A stretch of 64,000 bases of DNA from assembly GCF_027568515.1 (NCBI RefSeq), contig NZ_JANKZF010000021.1, positions 19,088-83,087 of the forward strand, given 5' to 3'. Positions within the stretch are counted from its first letter, which is position 1, and each line of letters starts with the position of its first letter. Under the pieces are notes generated by a model. It did no database searches, was not told where the DNA came from, and saw nothing but the letters and a program-made list of their open reading frames with translations. The translations under genes were made by a program, and so were the position numbers. The stretch is from Arthrobacter sp. HY1533. Its GTDB lineage: Bacteria; Actinomycetota; Actinomycetes; Actinomycetales; Micrococcaceae. Below are positions 47,949 to 56,095 of this stretch, piece by piece.

Positions 47949-48353
47949 ATGAGCGAAAAAACCGTAGTACTGACCGAAAACGCCCCGGCCCCCGCACACG
48001 TCTTTTCACAGGGAGTGAAGAAGGGCGGCCTGTTTCAGGTGTCCGGCCAGGGCGCCGTCGACCCCGCCAGCAACGAGTACATCGGCGCCGGTGACGTCCG
48101 GGCCCAGACACGCCGCACACTGGACAACGTCAAGGCCATCCTGGAAGCCGGGGGCGCCAGCGTTGAGGACGTCATCATGTTCCGCGTCTACCTGACCACG
48201 CGCGATGACTTCCCCGCCATGAACGAGGTCTACGGCGAGTTCATTGCCGAGAACGTCCCCAGCGGCGCGTTGCCCTCACGCACCACTGTCTTCGTCGACC
48301 TCCCGCACGAGGTCATGCTCGTGGAGATCGACGCCCTGGCAGTCACGGCCTAG
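47949..48353 (+). CDS. RidA-family enamine/imine deaminase
   Basis: A 134-residue YjgF/RidA protein. Arg111 in ALPSRTTVFVDLP is the residue that holds the substrate carboxylate in RidA, and QGAVDPASNEYIGAGDVRAQTRRTLDNVKAIL is typical. RidA hydrolyses reactive 2-aminoacrylate-like enamines released by PLP ammonia-lyases, so pairing with the lyase at 44687 makes sense. ATG 47949 has AAAGGGA five bases upstream; ATG 47934 overlaps the IclR stop and is an alternative. Confidence 0.92.
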   Translation: MSEKTVVLTENAPAPAHVFSQGVKKGGLFQVSGQGAVDPASNEYIGAGDVRAQTRRTLDNVKAILEAGGASVEDVIMFRVYLTTRDDFPAMNEVYGEFIAENVPSGALPSRTTVFVDLPHEVMLVEIDALAVTA

Positions 48354-48378
48354 CCAACCACCTCTTGCGCTTGCATCC

Positions 48379-48777
48379 CTAGTCAGCCGTGACGAGCGGA
48401 TCGCTGGGCGGCAAGGTGACGCCGTCGGACGTTTCCACGGGCAACCCGTTGCGGGCCCAATACTCGATGCCGCCCAGCATTTCCCTGACCGGATAGCCCA
48501 GCTCGGCGAAGGCCAGCGCGGCGAAGGTGCTGCCGTTGCAGCCTGGCCCCCACGAGTACACCACCACTGGCGTACCGGCGGAGATGAGCACGGCAGCCTG
48601 GGCCGGGACGAGCGCCGTGGGCAGGTGCAGGGCACCCGGGATGTGCCCGTGCGCCCAGGAGGCGTGGCGGCGGGTGTCGACCAGCACAAACTCCCCCGAT
48701 GCCAGCCGCCCGTGGACGTCCATCACGTCAACCTCAAACGCCAACTTGCTGCGAAAGTACGCTGTTGCTTCACTCAT
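48379..48777 (-). CDS. Rhodanese-domain sulfurtransferase
   Basis: A 132-residue single rhodanese domain. Cys80 in WGPGCNGSTFAA is the persulfide-forming residue; LVDTRRHASWAHGHIPGALHLP is the family's CH2A-like motif. The active loop is slightly longer and glycine-rich compared with classical CRxGxR loops. A longer frame would add MVEPVETYAGS, but those codons come from the intergenic repeat, so ATG 48777 is used. It lies convergent to the RidA gene. Confidence 0.85.
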   Translation of the reverse strand: MSEATAYFRSKLAFEVDVMDVHGRLASGEFVLVDTRRHASWAHGHIPGALHLPTALVPAQAAVLISAGTPVVVYSWGPGCNGSTFAALAFAELGYPVREMLGGIEYWARNGLPVETSDGVTLPPSDPLVTAD

Positions 48778-48788
48778 GGACCCAGCAT

Positions 48789-48859
48789 AGGTCTCGACAG
48801 GCTCGACCACCGGCGGGACAGGCTATCGACCACCGAAGACAGGCTCGACCACCGGCGGA
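48789..48859. repeat. Intergenic CTCGAC-type repeat cluster
   Basis: Three degenerate copies of (C)TCGACAGGCTCGACCACCG, one reading GGCTATCGACCACCG, lie between the rhodanese start and the next gene's stop. The motif is the same as in the array at 52508-52641 and has TCGA half-sites able to form short stems. Confidence 0.85.
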
Positions 48860-48871
48860 GCCGCAGAAGTC

Positions 48872-49999
48872 CTAGCCGATGGTTTCCAGTGCCGTCCTGA
48901 CGCGTTCAAGCACCACGGGAACCTGGCCGGGCTGCAGCAGGTCGGGGGTGAGCCAGAATCCGAGGGTCACGCCCACCGCCAGCTGCGGGTAGACGGCCAG
49001 GCGCGGGTTGCCGTCGTCGAAGCTGCCCACGACGGCGGCCGCCCGGCCGGGATCGTCGATGGCCACGTGCAGGCGCGGCACGTGCTGGCCCGCCTCGTTG
49101 ATTTCCTCGATGGTGGCGCGCACCCCGGGCATTCCCGCCAGGCCGTCGTGCCACACCTGGACGTCCTGTCGCCAGCCACGCCGCAGCGCTTCATGGTCCA
49201 GGGCCACAAACCGCTCCACGGCCGTCAGCAGGCCGGCGATCTCCTCCTTGCCGGCCTTCAAGGCACGCCCCCACCGCTGGTGCGGTGCCCCGTTTTGCCG
49301 GACAGCCTCGATGAAGCCTTCCCGGCCCACCATGAGCCCCGAGGCCTGCGGGCCGCGCAGGGCCTTGCCGCCGGAGAAAATCACGGCATCGGCGCCAAGT
49401 TCGGCACTGAACCGCCTCAGGTTCCCGGCCGGGGGAAGTTGTGCAGCGGCGTCGACAATGACGGGAATTCCGGCCGCATGGGCGATCCGCACCACCTCTT
49501 CCAGTGGCAGCGCCATCTGGGGCATGTGGGCCCCGACAACATAGAGCACGGCAGCGGTGTTGGCATTGATGGCGCTTTCCAGCTCCCAGGCAAATGTGCC
49601 CAGCATGTCGCCAATTTGCCGGATCGTCCCGCCGGCCAGCGAAACGGCCCGGTCGTAGGGGATCCGGTGGGCCGCGTGCATGATGACTTCGTGGGGTGCA
49701 TGCTGGTGGCCGGGCAGTTCGGGCAGCCGGCCGGGGTCGCCGCCGTTCCTGGCAGCGAGGACCGCAAGCACAATCCCGGCCGCGCACCCGGAGGTGACGT
49801 AGGCGGCCTCGTTGCCAGTGGCCTCGGCTAGGCGCCTCCCGGCGGCCAAGTGCAGCTCGTGCATGTTGACGTAGGCCCCGGCCGCGGCATTCATGGCTGC
49901 CAGCACTTCGGGCGACATGAGTGAACCACCCAACACCGTGAAGGTGGCAGCGGCGTTGATGGTGGTCTTCAGGCCCAGGCCCTCATAGAAGGCGCTCAT
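48872..49999 (-). CDS. SelA/DgaE-like PLP-dependent enzyme (D-glucosaminate-type ammonia-lyase family)
   Basis: A 375-residue fold-I PLP protein. FSGGKALRGPQASG places Lys212 as the Schiff-base residue and IVDAAAQLPP gives Asp183 for the pyridine nitrogen; NMHELHLAAGRRLAEATGNEAAYVTSGCAAG is the cofactor phosphate region. The family includes SelA-related enzymes and D-glucosaminate-6-phosphate ammonia-lyase; nothing nearby suggests selenocysteine use. Such a lyase releases an enamine, matching the RidA-fusion gene it overlaps by ATGA. The substrate is unknown; an amino acid or amino sugar acid is likely. Confidence 0.8.
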   Translation of the reverse strand: MSAFYEGLGLKTTINAAATFTVLGGSLMSPEVLAAMNAAAGAYVNMHELHLAAGRRLAEATGNEAAYVTSGCAAGIVLAVLAARNGGDPGRLPELPGHQHAPHEVIMHAAHRIPYDRAVSLAGGTIRQIGDMLGTFAWELESAINANTAAVLYVVGAHMPQMALPLEEVVRIAHAAGIPVIVDAAAQLPPAGNLRRFSAELGADAVIFSGGKALRGPQASGLMVGREGFIEAVRQNGAPHQRWGRALKAGKEEIAGLLTAVERFVALDHEALRRGWRQDVQVWHDGLAGMPGVRATIEEINEAGQHVPRLHVAIDDPGRAAAVVGSFDDGNPRLAVYPQLAVGVTLGFWLTPDLLQPGQVPVVLERVRTALETIG

Positions 50000-50913
50000 A
50001 CCGTGGCGCCCTGGCCGCTGCCGGCCGCCCACATTTCCACCTCGACGATGAGCCCCGGAAGCAGGTCCGCGCCGACGGCGGTGCGCACGGGCCGCGGCTC
50101 GGGCATCATGTCGCGGTAGACCTCGTTGAAGGCAGGCCAGTGAGCCAGGTCCGTCAGGAAGACATTGACCTTGAAAACATCGGCAAGGGTGCAGCCGGCC
50201 GCCGCCAGCTGCCGGGCGCAGTTCTCCAGCGTCAGCCTGGTCTGCTCCTGGATGCTGCTGCCTTGGATGCTGCCGTCGGGCAGTATGGCGGCCTGGCCGC
50301 TGATCACTGTGAGCCTGGCGCCGTCGACCTGCAGGACAGGCGAATAGGGGCCCGCCGTGACGTGCTGCGAGGCGCCCTCAGGCACGGATTTGGCGGGAAC
50401 GCTCCCGGGCTCCGGGAGCACCGGCGCTGCAGGGCCTGAGGCCCGTGGGAAGGAGCTGGGCAGGTAGCCAAGAAACCCCTTGATTTTCCATCCTGCCGCC
50501 GTTTTGTGGCAGAAGTACAGGCTCTGCCAGTCCAGCTCCCGCACTGAACCATCAAGGCGCAGGGCGGTTCCGTCGAATTTCTTGTGCGCCACGGCGGAGG
50601 TGCCGCTGATGTCAATGTCGCGCAGGATTGTGGCCCCGAAGAGGGCGCCCGCGGGGTCGACCATCGTGGCCAGGAAGTCGCGGCTCTGCGCCAACCAGCT
50701 GTCCCGGTAGGCCTCGAGGGAGCCAAAGCCGAGGGTCCAGGAGTCGGGGCTCGCCTTGCCGCCGCCGTCCATGCCGAAGAATCCTTCCGCCATGAAGTCC
50801 GGGGCGGTTGCGTCCCAGTCGCCTGCCGCGAAGGCCTCGATGTCACGGGTCACCAGCATGTCCCAGACCTCCCGCCGGTCGGGGTCGTGGGTGAAGGGGT
50901 TCATGGCGCTCAT
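49996..50913 (-). CDS. SnoaL-like domain fused to RidA domain
   Basis: A 305-residue fusion. Residues 1-155 look like a SnoaL/NTF2 fold (VWDMLVTRDIEAFAAGDWDA, ending in LYFCHKTAAGWKIKGFLGYLP), a cavity used by polyketide cyclases and small isomerases. After a Pro/Ala linker, residues 185-300 form a RidA domain (QHVTAGPYSPVLQV to VRTAVGADLLPGLIVEVEMW) with the substrate-binding Arg277 kept. Both domains are known separately; the fusion is unusual. It sits between an SDR gene and a PLP lyase, both overlapped by ATGA, so it probably processes the lyase product. Confidence 0.85.
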   Translation of the reverse strand: MSAMNPFTHDPDRREVWDMLVTRDIEAFAAGDWDATAPDFMAEGFFGMDGGGKASPDSWTLGFGSLEAYRDSWLAQSRDFLATMVDPAGALFGATILRDIDISGTSAVAHKKFDGTALRLDGSVRELDWQSLYFCHKTAAGWKIKGFLGYLPSSFPRASGPAAPVLPEPGSVPAKSVPEGASQHVTAGPYSPVLQVDGARLTVISGQAAILPDGSIQGSSIQEQTRLTLENCARQLAAAGCTLADVFKVNVFLTDLAHWPAFNEVYRDMMPEPRPVRTAVGADLLPGLIVEVEMWAAGSGQGATV

Positions 50914-51716
50914 CGCGTCCTCCGGGTAAATGAGTTGTTGTACAGGGCGGTGGTGAGGCCCGCGTCGACCAGCAGGGTCTGGCCGGTGATGCTGCGGGCG
51001 GCGTCGGAGAGCAGGAAAGCCACGGTGTCCCCGCAGTCACGGGCTTCAACCACGTGGTTGAGCAGTTGAAAGTCATCGGTGTGGGTGTCGATCCAGCCCT
51101 CGGGATCGTCCGTGAACCCGCGGATGAGTTCAACGTTTTGGGCCGCGTGGACATAGCCGGGGGCCACGGCATTGCAGCGGATGCGGTGGGGGCCAAGGTC
51201 CACCGCGATGCCACGGGTCATGCCGTCGACGGCGGCCTTGGCACCGGCGTAGACGGCATAGCCCGGAGCCGTGGCCGTTCCGTGCACGGAGGAGATGTTG
51301 ACGATGGCCCCGGCGCGCCCTGCGGCAATGGCGCGGGAGGCAAAGGCCCGGCTCACAAGCCAGGTGCCGCGAACGTCAACGCCGTGGATGCGCTCGAACT
51401 CGGCGGCCGTGACCTCGTGGAAGGGCCGGTTCAGGCCGATGCCGGCATTGTTGACCACACCGTGGATGGGGCCGGCCAGCGCCGCAGCCTCGTCAAAGAC
51501 GCGTTCAACATCCGCCTCGACGGAGACGTCCCCGACGAGCGAGAGAAGCTGCGGGTGGGCCGCACGCAATTCCTCTGCCGCCGCTGCGGAAACATCCATG
51601 CCGACCACAGCAGCTCCGCAGGCCTCGAGCGCCTCAACGATCCCCCGGCCCATTCCCTGGCCGGCCGCCCCCGTGACCAGGATGGTTTTTCCCTCAAGTG
51701 GTCCCGCTGGCTGCAT
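50910..51716 (-). CDS. SDR-family oxidoreductase
   Basis: A 268-residue classical SDR: TGAAGQGMG cofactor loop (15-23), NNAG at 89-92, and catalytic Ser143, Tyr156 and Lys160 (YAVYAGAK). Acidic Asp41 after the second strand favours NAD over NADP. It probably oxidises a hydroxyl of the substrate, or reduces its product, before or after the PLP step encoded downstream. It is first in the SDR, SnoaL-RidA, SelA-like operon and is divergent from a GntR gene. Confidence 0.88.
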   Translation of the reverse strand: MQPAGPLEGKTILVTGAAGQGMGRGIVEALEACGAAVVGMDVSAAAAEELRAAHPQLLSLVGDVSVEADVERVFDEAAALAGPIHGVVNNAGIGLNRPFHEVTAAEFERIHGVDVRGTWLVSRAFASRAIAAGRAGAIVNISSVHGTATAPGYAVYAGAKAAVDGMTRGIAVDLGPHRIRCNAVAPGYVHAAQNVELIRGFTDDPEGWIDTHTDDFQLLNHVVEARDCGDTVAFLLSDAARSITGQTLLVDAGLTTALYNNSFTRRTR

Positions 51717-51732
51717 TGCCCGCCCCTTAGTT

Positions 51733-51748
51733 CAATTATCGATAATTG
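51733..51748. promoter_or_regulatory. Perfect 16-bp palindrome, candidate GntR operator
   Basis: CAATTATCGATAATTG lies 17 bp upstream of the SDR start codon and 97 bp upstream of the GntR start, an AT-rich island in GC-rich DNA. Binding there would block the SDR operon promoter. Confidence 0.7.
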
Positions 51749-51844
51749 CAATGTTGTAAGGTGATCATGGCAACAAAATGTTGTCAAGGTCGGTCCGGGA
51801 CGCAAGCCACCCCGGGCGAACTCCAGCAAGGAGCCATGCCAACC

Positions 51845-52513
51845 ATGATTGACGACAAGGCGGGGGCACTGCCCAACGATCCCCTGTGGAACCAGGTGGC
51901 GCAACGGATCCGCGCCGAGATCCTTTCCGGCGCGCTCCTGCCCGGCACCCGGCTGCTGGAAACCGCATTGGCCGGCAAGTTGGTGGTCAGCCAGGCCACG
52001 GTCAGGGCTGCCCTGGCCTCGCTGGCCAGCGAGGGCCTGGTGACACAGCTCCCCCGCCGCGGCAGCTACGTGGCAGAGATATCCATCGGCGACGCGAAGG
52101 ATGTGTACGAGGTCCGGCAGCGGCTGGAAACCATGGCCGTGGACACCATTTGCCGGCGCCTGGATGCCGAGGCCCGCACGGAGCTGGCCGGCGAACTTGA
52201 GACCCACCTGGCGGCCATGGAACGTGCAGCTGCCCTCAACGACCTGGACGCGCTCATCGAGGCGGACGCCAGGTTCCACGAAAGGGTTTGGGCCGCAAGC
52301 GGCAATTCCCTGCTGCGCCGGGTCTGGCCCATGGTGGAGGCCAGCCACCGCAACCTCACCAGGCTGACCAATCCGATCTACTTTGGCGATCTCCAGCAGG
52401 TCGCACAGACCCACCGGCCCCTGATCCAGGCACTGGCGGCCGGCGATGCAGACGCTGCTGTGGAGCTGTTCAGCGAACACATCCAGCAAGTGTGGGAGCG
52501 GCTGGAGGCCTAG
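51845..52513 (+). CDS. GntR-family regulator (FCD domain)
   Basis: A 222-residue repressor-type protein with a winged helix (VAQRIRAEILSGALLPGTRLLETAL, then VSQATVRAALASLASEGLV) and an FCD domain (about 80-220, with DARFHERVWAASGNSLLRRVW). AAGGAG at 51828-51833 is 11 bases before ATG 51845 and only 2 before ATG 51836, so the later start is preferred. It faces away from the SDR operon and probably controls it through the 16-bp palindrome. Its stop codon lies inside the first unit of the repeat array that follows. Confidence 0.88.
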   Translation: MIDDKAGALPNDPLWNQVAQRIRAEILSGALLPGTRLLETALAGKLVVSQATVRAALASLASEGLVTQLPRRGSYVAEISIGDAKDVYEVRQRLETMAVDTICRRLDAEARTELAGELETHLAAMERAAALNDLDALIEADARFHERVWAASGNSLLRRVWPMVEASHRNLTRLTNPIYFGDLQQVAQTHRPLIQALAAGDADAAVELFSEHIQQVWERLEA

Positions 52514-52641
52514 GTCTCGACAAGCTCGACCACCGGGGACAAGCTCGACGCCTAGGTCTCGACAAGCTCGACCACCGGGGACAGGCTCGACCACCGGGGA
52601 CAAGCTCGACGCCTAGGTCTCGACAAGCTCGACCACCGGGA
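52508..52641. repeat. Tandem GCCTAGGTCTCGACAAGCTC repeat array
   Basis: Three units begin GCCTAGGTCTCGACAAGCTC at 52508, 52550 and 52611. Inside them CTCGACCACCG recurs four times; unit 2 carries one extra 19-bp copy. The first unit includes the GntR stop codon, showing duplication out of the gene's end. The array fills the whole gap between the convergent GntR and xerD genes. Confidence 0.92.
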
Positions 52642-52645
52642 GCAC

Positions 52646-53638
52646 TCAGCCCAGGGCGCGGGGGTGTGCGGCCGCGTAGACCTCACGCAGGGTCTCGGCA
52701 GTGACAAGCGTGTAGACCTGGGTGGTGGTCACGGAGGCGTGGCCCAGCAATTCCTGCACAACACGCACGTCCGCCCCGCCTTCCAGGAGGTGGGTGGCAA
52801 AGGAGTGGCGAAGGGTGTGCGGGGAAACGTCGGCCTCAACCCGGGCAGCCTCGGCGACGGTCTTCAGGATGGTCCACACGCTTTGCCGGCTGATGCGTCC
52901 GCCGCGGGCGTTCAGGAACAGGGCCGGTGTTCCGCCGCCCTTGGCGACGAGAGAAGGGCGGCCGCGCACCAGGTACGCATCCAGCGCCCGCAGGGCATAC
53001 GAACCAATGGGGACAATGCGTTCCTTGGAACCCTTGCCGAACAGGCGCACCAGCGAGGGACCCTCCCCCGCTTCCCCGGCCAGCACCAGGTCATCGACTT
53101 CAAGGCCCACTGCCTCGCTGATGCGGGCGCCGGTGGAGTACAGGAATTCCAGCATGGCGGCGTCGCGCAGCCCCGTGGGGGTGTCGGTGTGGGCCGTTTC
53201 CAGGATGCGGGTGACGTCGTGGACACTGATGGCCTTGGGCAGCCGGCGGCCGGGCTGCGGCGGGTGCACGTCGGCGGCGGGGTCTGTGTCACTGAGGCCC
53301 TCCAGGGCCCAGAAGCGGTGCAGGCCGCGTACGGAGACAATGGTCCGGGCAGCGGAGCGCAGGCCCAGGGGGGCGCCGCCGTCGGCCCCGTCGGCGAGAG
53401 ACTGGGCAAAGCCGCTAACGTGGCGGCGGGTGATGGCGGAAACGGCAGTTGCGCCCTCTGCGGCCAGGAAAGCTTCATAGCGGCGCAGGTCGCGCCGGTA
53501 GGCGGCCAGGGTGTTGGCGGCCAAGCCGCGTTCCACGCCGACGTGGACCAGGTAGTCGGCGATGGCGCGGGTCAAGGCCGTGGGCACTGCCGGCGCCGCA
53601 TCTGCTGCGGGCGCGGCCGTGCCCCCGGTTGCTGTCAC
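52646..53638 (-). CDS. xerD: Site-specific tyrosine recombinase XerD
   Basis: A 330-residue tyrosine recombinase. The catalytic set is Arg172 (TGARISEA), Lys202 or Lys205, His274, Arg277 ([12 protein letters not shown]), His300 (LGHAS) and Tyr309 (TTQVYT). An N-terminal SAM-like core-binding domain spans about 22-115. The position after pyrG-NUDIX marks it as the housekeeping XerD that resolves chromosome dimers at dif, not a phage integrase. It starts with GTG overlapping the NUDIX stop. Normally parA-scpAB would follow; here about 31 kb intervenes. Confidence 0.93.
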   Translation of the reverse strand: MTATGGTAAPAADAAPAVPTALTRAIADYLVHVGVERGLAANTLAAYRRDLRRYEAFLAAEGATAVSAITRRHVSGFAQSLADGADGGAPLGLRSAARTIVSVRGLHRFWALEGLSDTDPAADVHPPQPGRRLPKAISVHDVTRILETAHTDTPTGLRDAAMLEFLYSTGARISEAVGLEVDDLVLAGEAGEGPSLVRLFGKGSKERIVPIGSYALRALDAYLVRGRPSLVAKGGGTPALFLNARGGRISRQSVWTILKTVAEAARVEADVSPHTLRHSFATHLLEGGADVRVVQELLGHASVTTTQVYTLVTAETLREVYAAAHPRALG

Positions 53639-54330
53639 CGCGGGCGGTGGGCCGGGTGTTCCGGCCAGGGGCTGTCGCCGGGGCGCAACCCGGCGAAGCC
53701 GGTGAGCGCGGCGTGGGCCGCGGCAAGGATGCCCACCACGGCGGACGGGTTGTGGATGCGCCCGGCGAGCACAGCCGCCGCGGCGTCTTCGAGATCGACC
53801 CAGGCGAACTCGATCTCGGCTTCCTCGTCGGTGCGCACATGCCGCTGGTCCTCGGGCACATCGGAGATGCCCCGGGCCAGGTAAATGCGGATGGCCTCAC
53901 TGGATGATCCGGGTGAGTTGAAGAAGTCGCTCAGCACGTGCCATTGCGCCGCAACAAGGTCGGCCTCCTCGGCCAGCTCGCGCGCGGCGCCGGCCACGAA
54001 GTCCTCGCCCTCAACGTCCAGCAGTCCGGCGGGAACTTCCCACAGGTTCATCTGCACGGGGTGGCGGTACTGCCTCAGCAGCAGCACCTGATTTTCCTCG
54101 TTGAGGACCACCACGGCCACCGCCCCGGGATGGTCAATGTAGTCCCGGGTCAGCGGGTCCGTGCCGGGCCCCAGTGAGAAGGTGTCTGAAACAACGTTCC
54201 AAATGCGGCCCTGGTACACCGTGGACTGCGAATGCAGCTCCCTTTTGCTGTCTTCATCGGCAATGGGATGTGCCACGTGGCCGGCGTCGGCCGGACCTTC
54301 CGCGGCCCCCGGTGCACCAAGGCGTTGCAT
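53635..54330 (-). CDS. NUDIX hydrolase, ADP-ribose pyrophosphatase type
   Basis: A 231-residue NUDIX protein. The Nudix box [25 protein letters not shown] is complete, and [17 protein letters not shown] before it plus [19 protein letters not shown] after it are typical of ADP-ribose pyrophosphatases, which hydrolyse ADP-ribose to AMP and ribose 5-phosphate. It begins directly at the pyrG stop (TAG then ATG) and overlaps xerD by GTGA, the usual actinobacterial order. Confidence 0.9.
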   Translation of the reverse strand: MQRLGAPGAAEGPADAGHVAHPIADEDSKRELHSQSTVYQGRIWNVVSDTFSLGPGTDPLTRDYIDHPGAVAVVVLNEENQVLLLRQYRHPVQMNLWEVPAGLLDVEGEDFVAGAARELAEEADLVAAQWHVLSDFFNSPGSSSEAIRIYLARGISDVPEDQRHVRTDEEAEIEFAWVDLEDAAAAVLAGRIHNPSAVVGILAAAHAALTGFAGLRPGDSPWPEHPAHRPR

Positions 54331-56037
54331 CTAGAGCTCCAGCAGGCGGGTTGCGTTCTGGCGTTCCAGCGCTGCTGCAACCAGGCCGGCAAAGAGCGGG
54401 TGCGGCCGGGTGGGGCGAGAGCTCAGTTCCGGGTGTGCCTGGGTGGAGACGTAGTACGGGTGCACCTCACGGGGCAGTTCAACGAATTCCACGAGCTTGC
54501 CGTCGGGTGAGGTTCCTGAGAACACCAGCCCGGCTTCGGCAATCTGCTCGCGGTACTTGTTGTTGACCTCGTAGCGATGGCGGTGGCGCTCGGAGACGTC
54601 CGTGGTGCCGTAGGTCTCGGCAATGACGGAACCTTCGGTCAGCACGGCCGGGTAGAGGCCCAGGCGCATGGTGCCGCCGAGGTCGCCCTTGCCGTCAACG
54701 ATGTCCAGCTGCTCTTCCATCGTGGCGATGACCGGGTAGGTGGGGTTGTCGTCGAACTCCGAGGAGGAGGCGCCTTCCAGGCCCACCACGTTGCGCGCGT
54801 ACTCAATGACCATGGACTGCAGGCCAAGGCACAGGCCAAGGGTGGGGATCTGGTTTTCGCGGGCGAACTTGAGTGCGCCCAGCTTGCCTTCGAGTCCGCG
54901 GATGCCGAAGCCGCCCGGGACACAGATTGCATCGACGTCTTCCAGCTCCTTGCGGGCACCGGCCTCGGTGGAGCAGTCATCGGAGGGGACCCAGCGGATC
55001 TTGACCTTGGTGGCGTTGGCGAAGCCGCCGGCACGCAGGGCCTCGGTCACGGACAGGTAGGCATCCGGCAGGTCGATGTACTTGCCCACCAGGGCAATTT
55101 CGATGTGGTGCGCGGGGTTGTGCACCACTTCCAGCAGCTGGTCCCACTTGGTCCAGTCGACGTCCTTGAACGCCAGGTCCAGGGAACGAACGATGTAGGA
55201 GTCAAGGCCCTGGGCGTGCAGGGTCTTGGGGATGTCGTAGATGCTGGGGGCATCGGGGCAGCCGATGACGGCCTCAACGTCGACGTCGCAGGCACGGCCG
55301 ATCTTGGCGTGCATGGCGTCGGGCAGCACGCGGTCCGAACGCAGGATGAGTGCGTCGGGCTGGATGCCGAGTGAGCGCAGCGCGGCAACGGAGTGCTGCG
55401 TGGGCTTGGTCTTCAGTTCCTGGGAAGGTCCGATGTAGGGAACCAGCGAGACATGCGCGAAGAACACGTTGTTGCGGCCAATGTCCTGGCGCACCTGGCG
55501 TGCGGACTCCAGGAACGGCTGGGACTCAATATCGCCCACGGTGCCGCCGATTTCGGTGATGATGACGTCGGGGGCGTTCTGGCCCTCGGCGGGCAGGCGC
55601 ATGCGGCGCTTGATCTCATCGGTGATGTGCGGGATGACCTGCACTGTGTCGCCCAGGTATTCGCCGCGGCGTTCCTTGGCGATGACGGTGGAGTACACCT
55701 GGCCCGTTGTGACGTTGGCGGAGCCTTCAAGGTTTTCATCCAGGAAGCGCTCGTAGTGGCCAATGTCCAGGTCGGTTTCGGCGCCATCGTCAGTGACGAA
55801 GACTTCTCCGTGCTGGAAGGGATTCATTGTGCCCGGATCCACGTTGAGGTAGGGATCGAGCTTCTGCATTGTGACCGACAGGCCGCGTGCACGGAGAAGG
55901 TGACCGAGGCTGGAAGCCGTCAGTCCCTTGCCGAGCGAGGACGCGACTCCGCCGGTGACGAAGATGTGTTTGGTCGTCTTGGACTGACCACTGAACCGGG
56001 AATTTGATCGTTGCACCACGGGATTCGAGCCTATCAT
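54331..56037 (-). CDS. pyrG: CTP synthase
   Basis: A 568-residue glutamine-dependent enzyme converting UTP to CTP. The synthase half opens with [23 protein letters not shown] and contains the [22 protein letters not shown] substrate loop; the class I amidotransferase half has the nucleophilic Cys in LGLCLGLQ and the His-Pro-Glu in [10 protein letters not shown]. An N-terminal extension of about 20 residues precedes the core; the ATG lacks a clear Shine-Dalgarno and a GTG pair seven or eight codons in is an alternative start. Confidence 0.95.
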   Translation of the reverse strand: MIGSNPVVQRSNSRFSGQSKTTKHIFVTGGVASSLGKGLTASSLGHLLRARGLSVTMQKLDPYLNVDPGTMNPFQHGEVFVTDDGAETDLDIGHYERFLDENLEGSANVTTGQVYSTVIAKERRGEYLGDTVQVIPHITDEIKRRMRLPAEGQNAPDVIITEIGGTVGDIESQPFLESARQVRQDIGRNNVFFAHVSLVPYIGPSQELKTKPTQHSVAALRSLGIQPDALILRSDRVLPDAMHAKIGRACDVDVEAVIGCPDAPSIYDIPKTLHAQGLDSYIVRSLDLAFKDVDWTKWDQLLEVVHNPAHHIEIALVGKYIDLPDAYLSVTEALRAGGFANATKVKIRWVPSDDCSTEAGARKELEDVDAICVPGGFGIRGLEGKLGALKFARENQIPTLGLCLGLQSMVIEYARNVVGLEGASSSEFDDNPTYPVIATMEEQLDIVDGKGDLGGTMRLGLYPAVLTEGSVIAETYGTTDVSERHRHRYEVNNKYREQIAEAGLVFSGTSPDGKLVEFVELPREVHPYYVSTQAHPELSSRPTRPHPLFAGLVAAALERQNATRLLEL

Positions 56038-56095
56038 CTAATGAGCCAATATTTCTTCGCGGACGGCAGCTGTTTTCGCCCCGGCCGTTCACCGC

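Noticed and set aside
48872..49999. True selenocysteine synthase (selA)
   Set aside because: No selB, selD or tRNA-Sec nearby, and the operon context is catabolic; the family resemblance fits DgaE-like enzymes better.
52508..52641. CRISPR array
   Set aside because: The repeats are directly adjacent or separated by repeat-derived bases, without unique spacers of constant length, and no cas genes are present.
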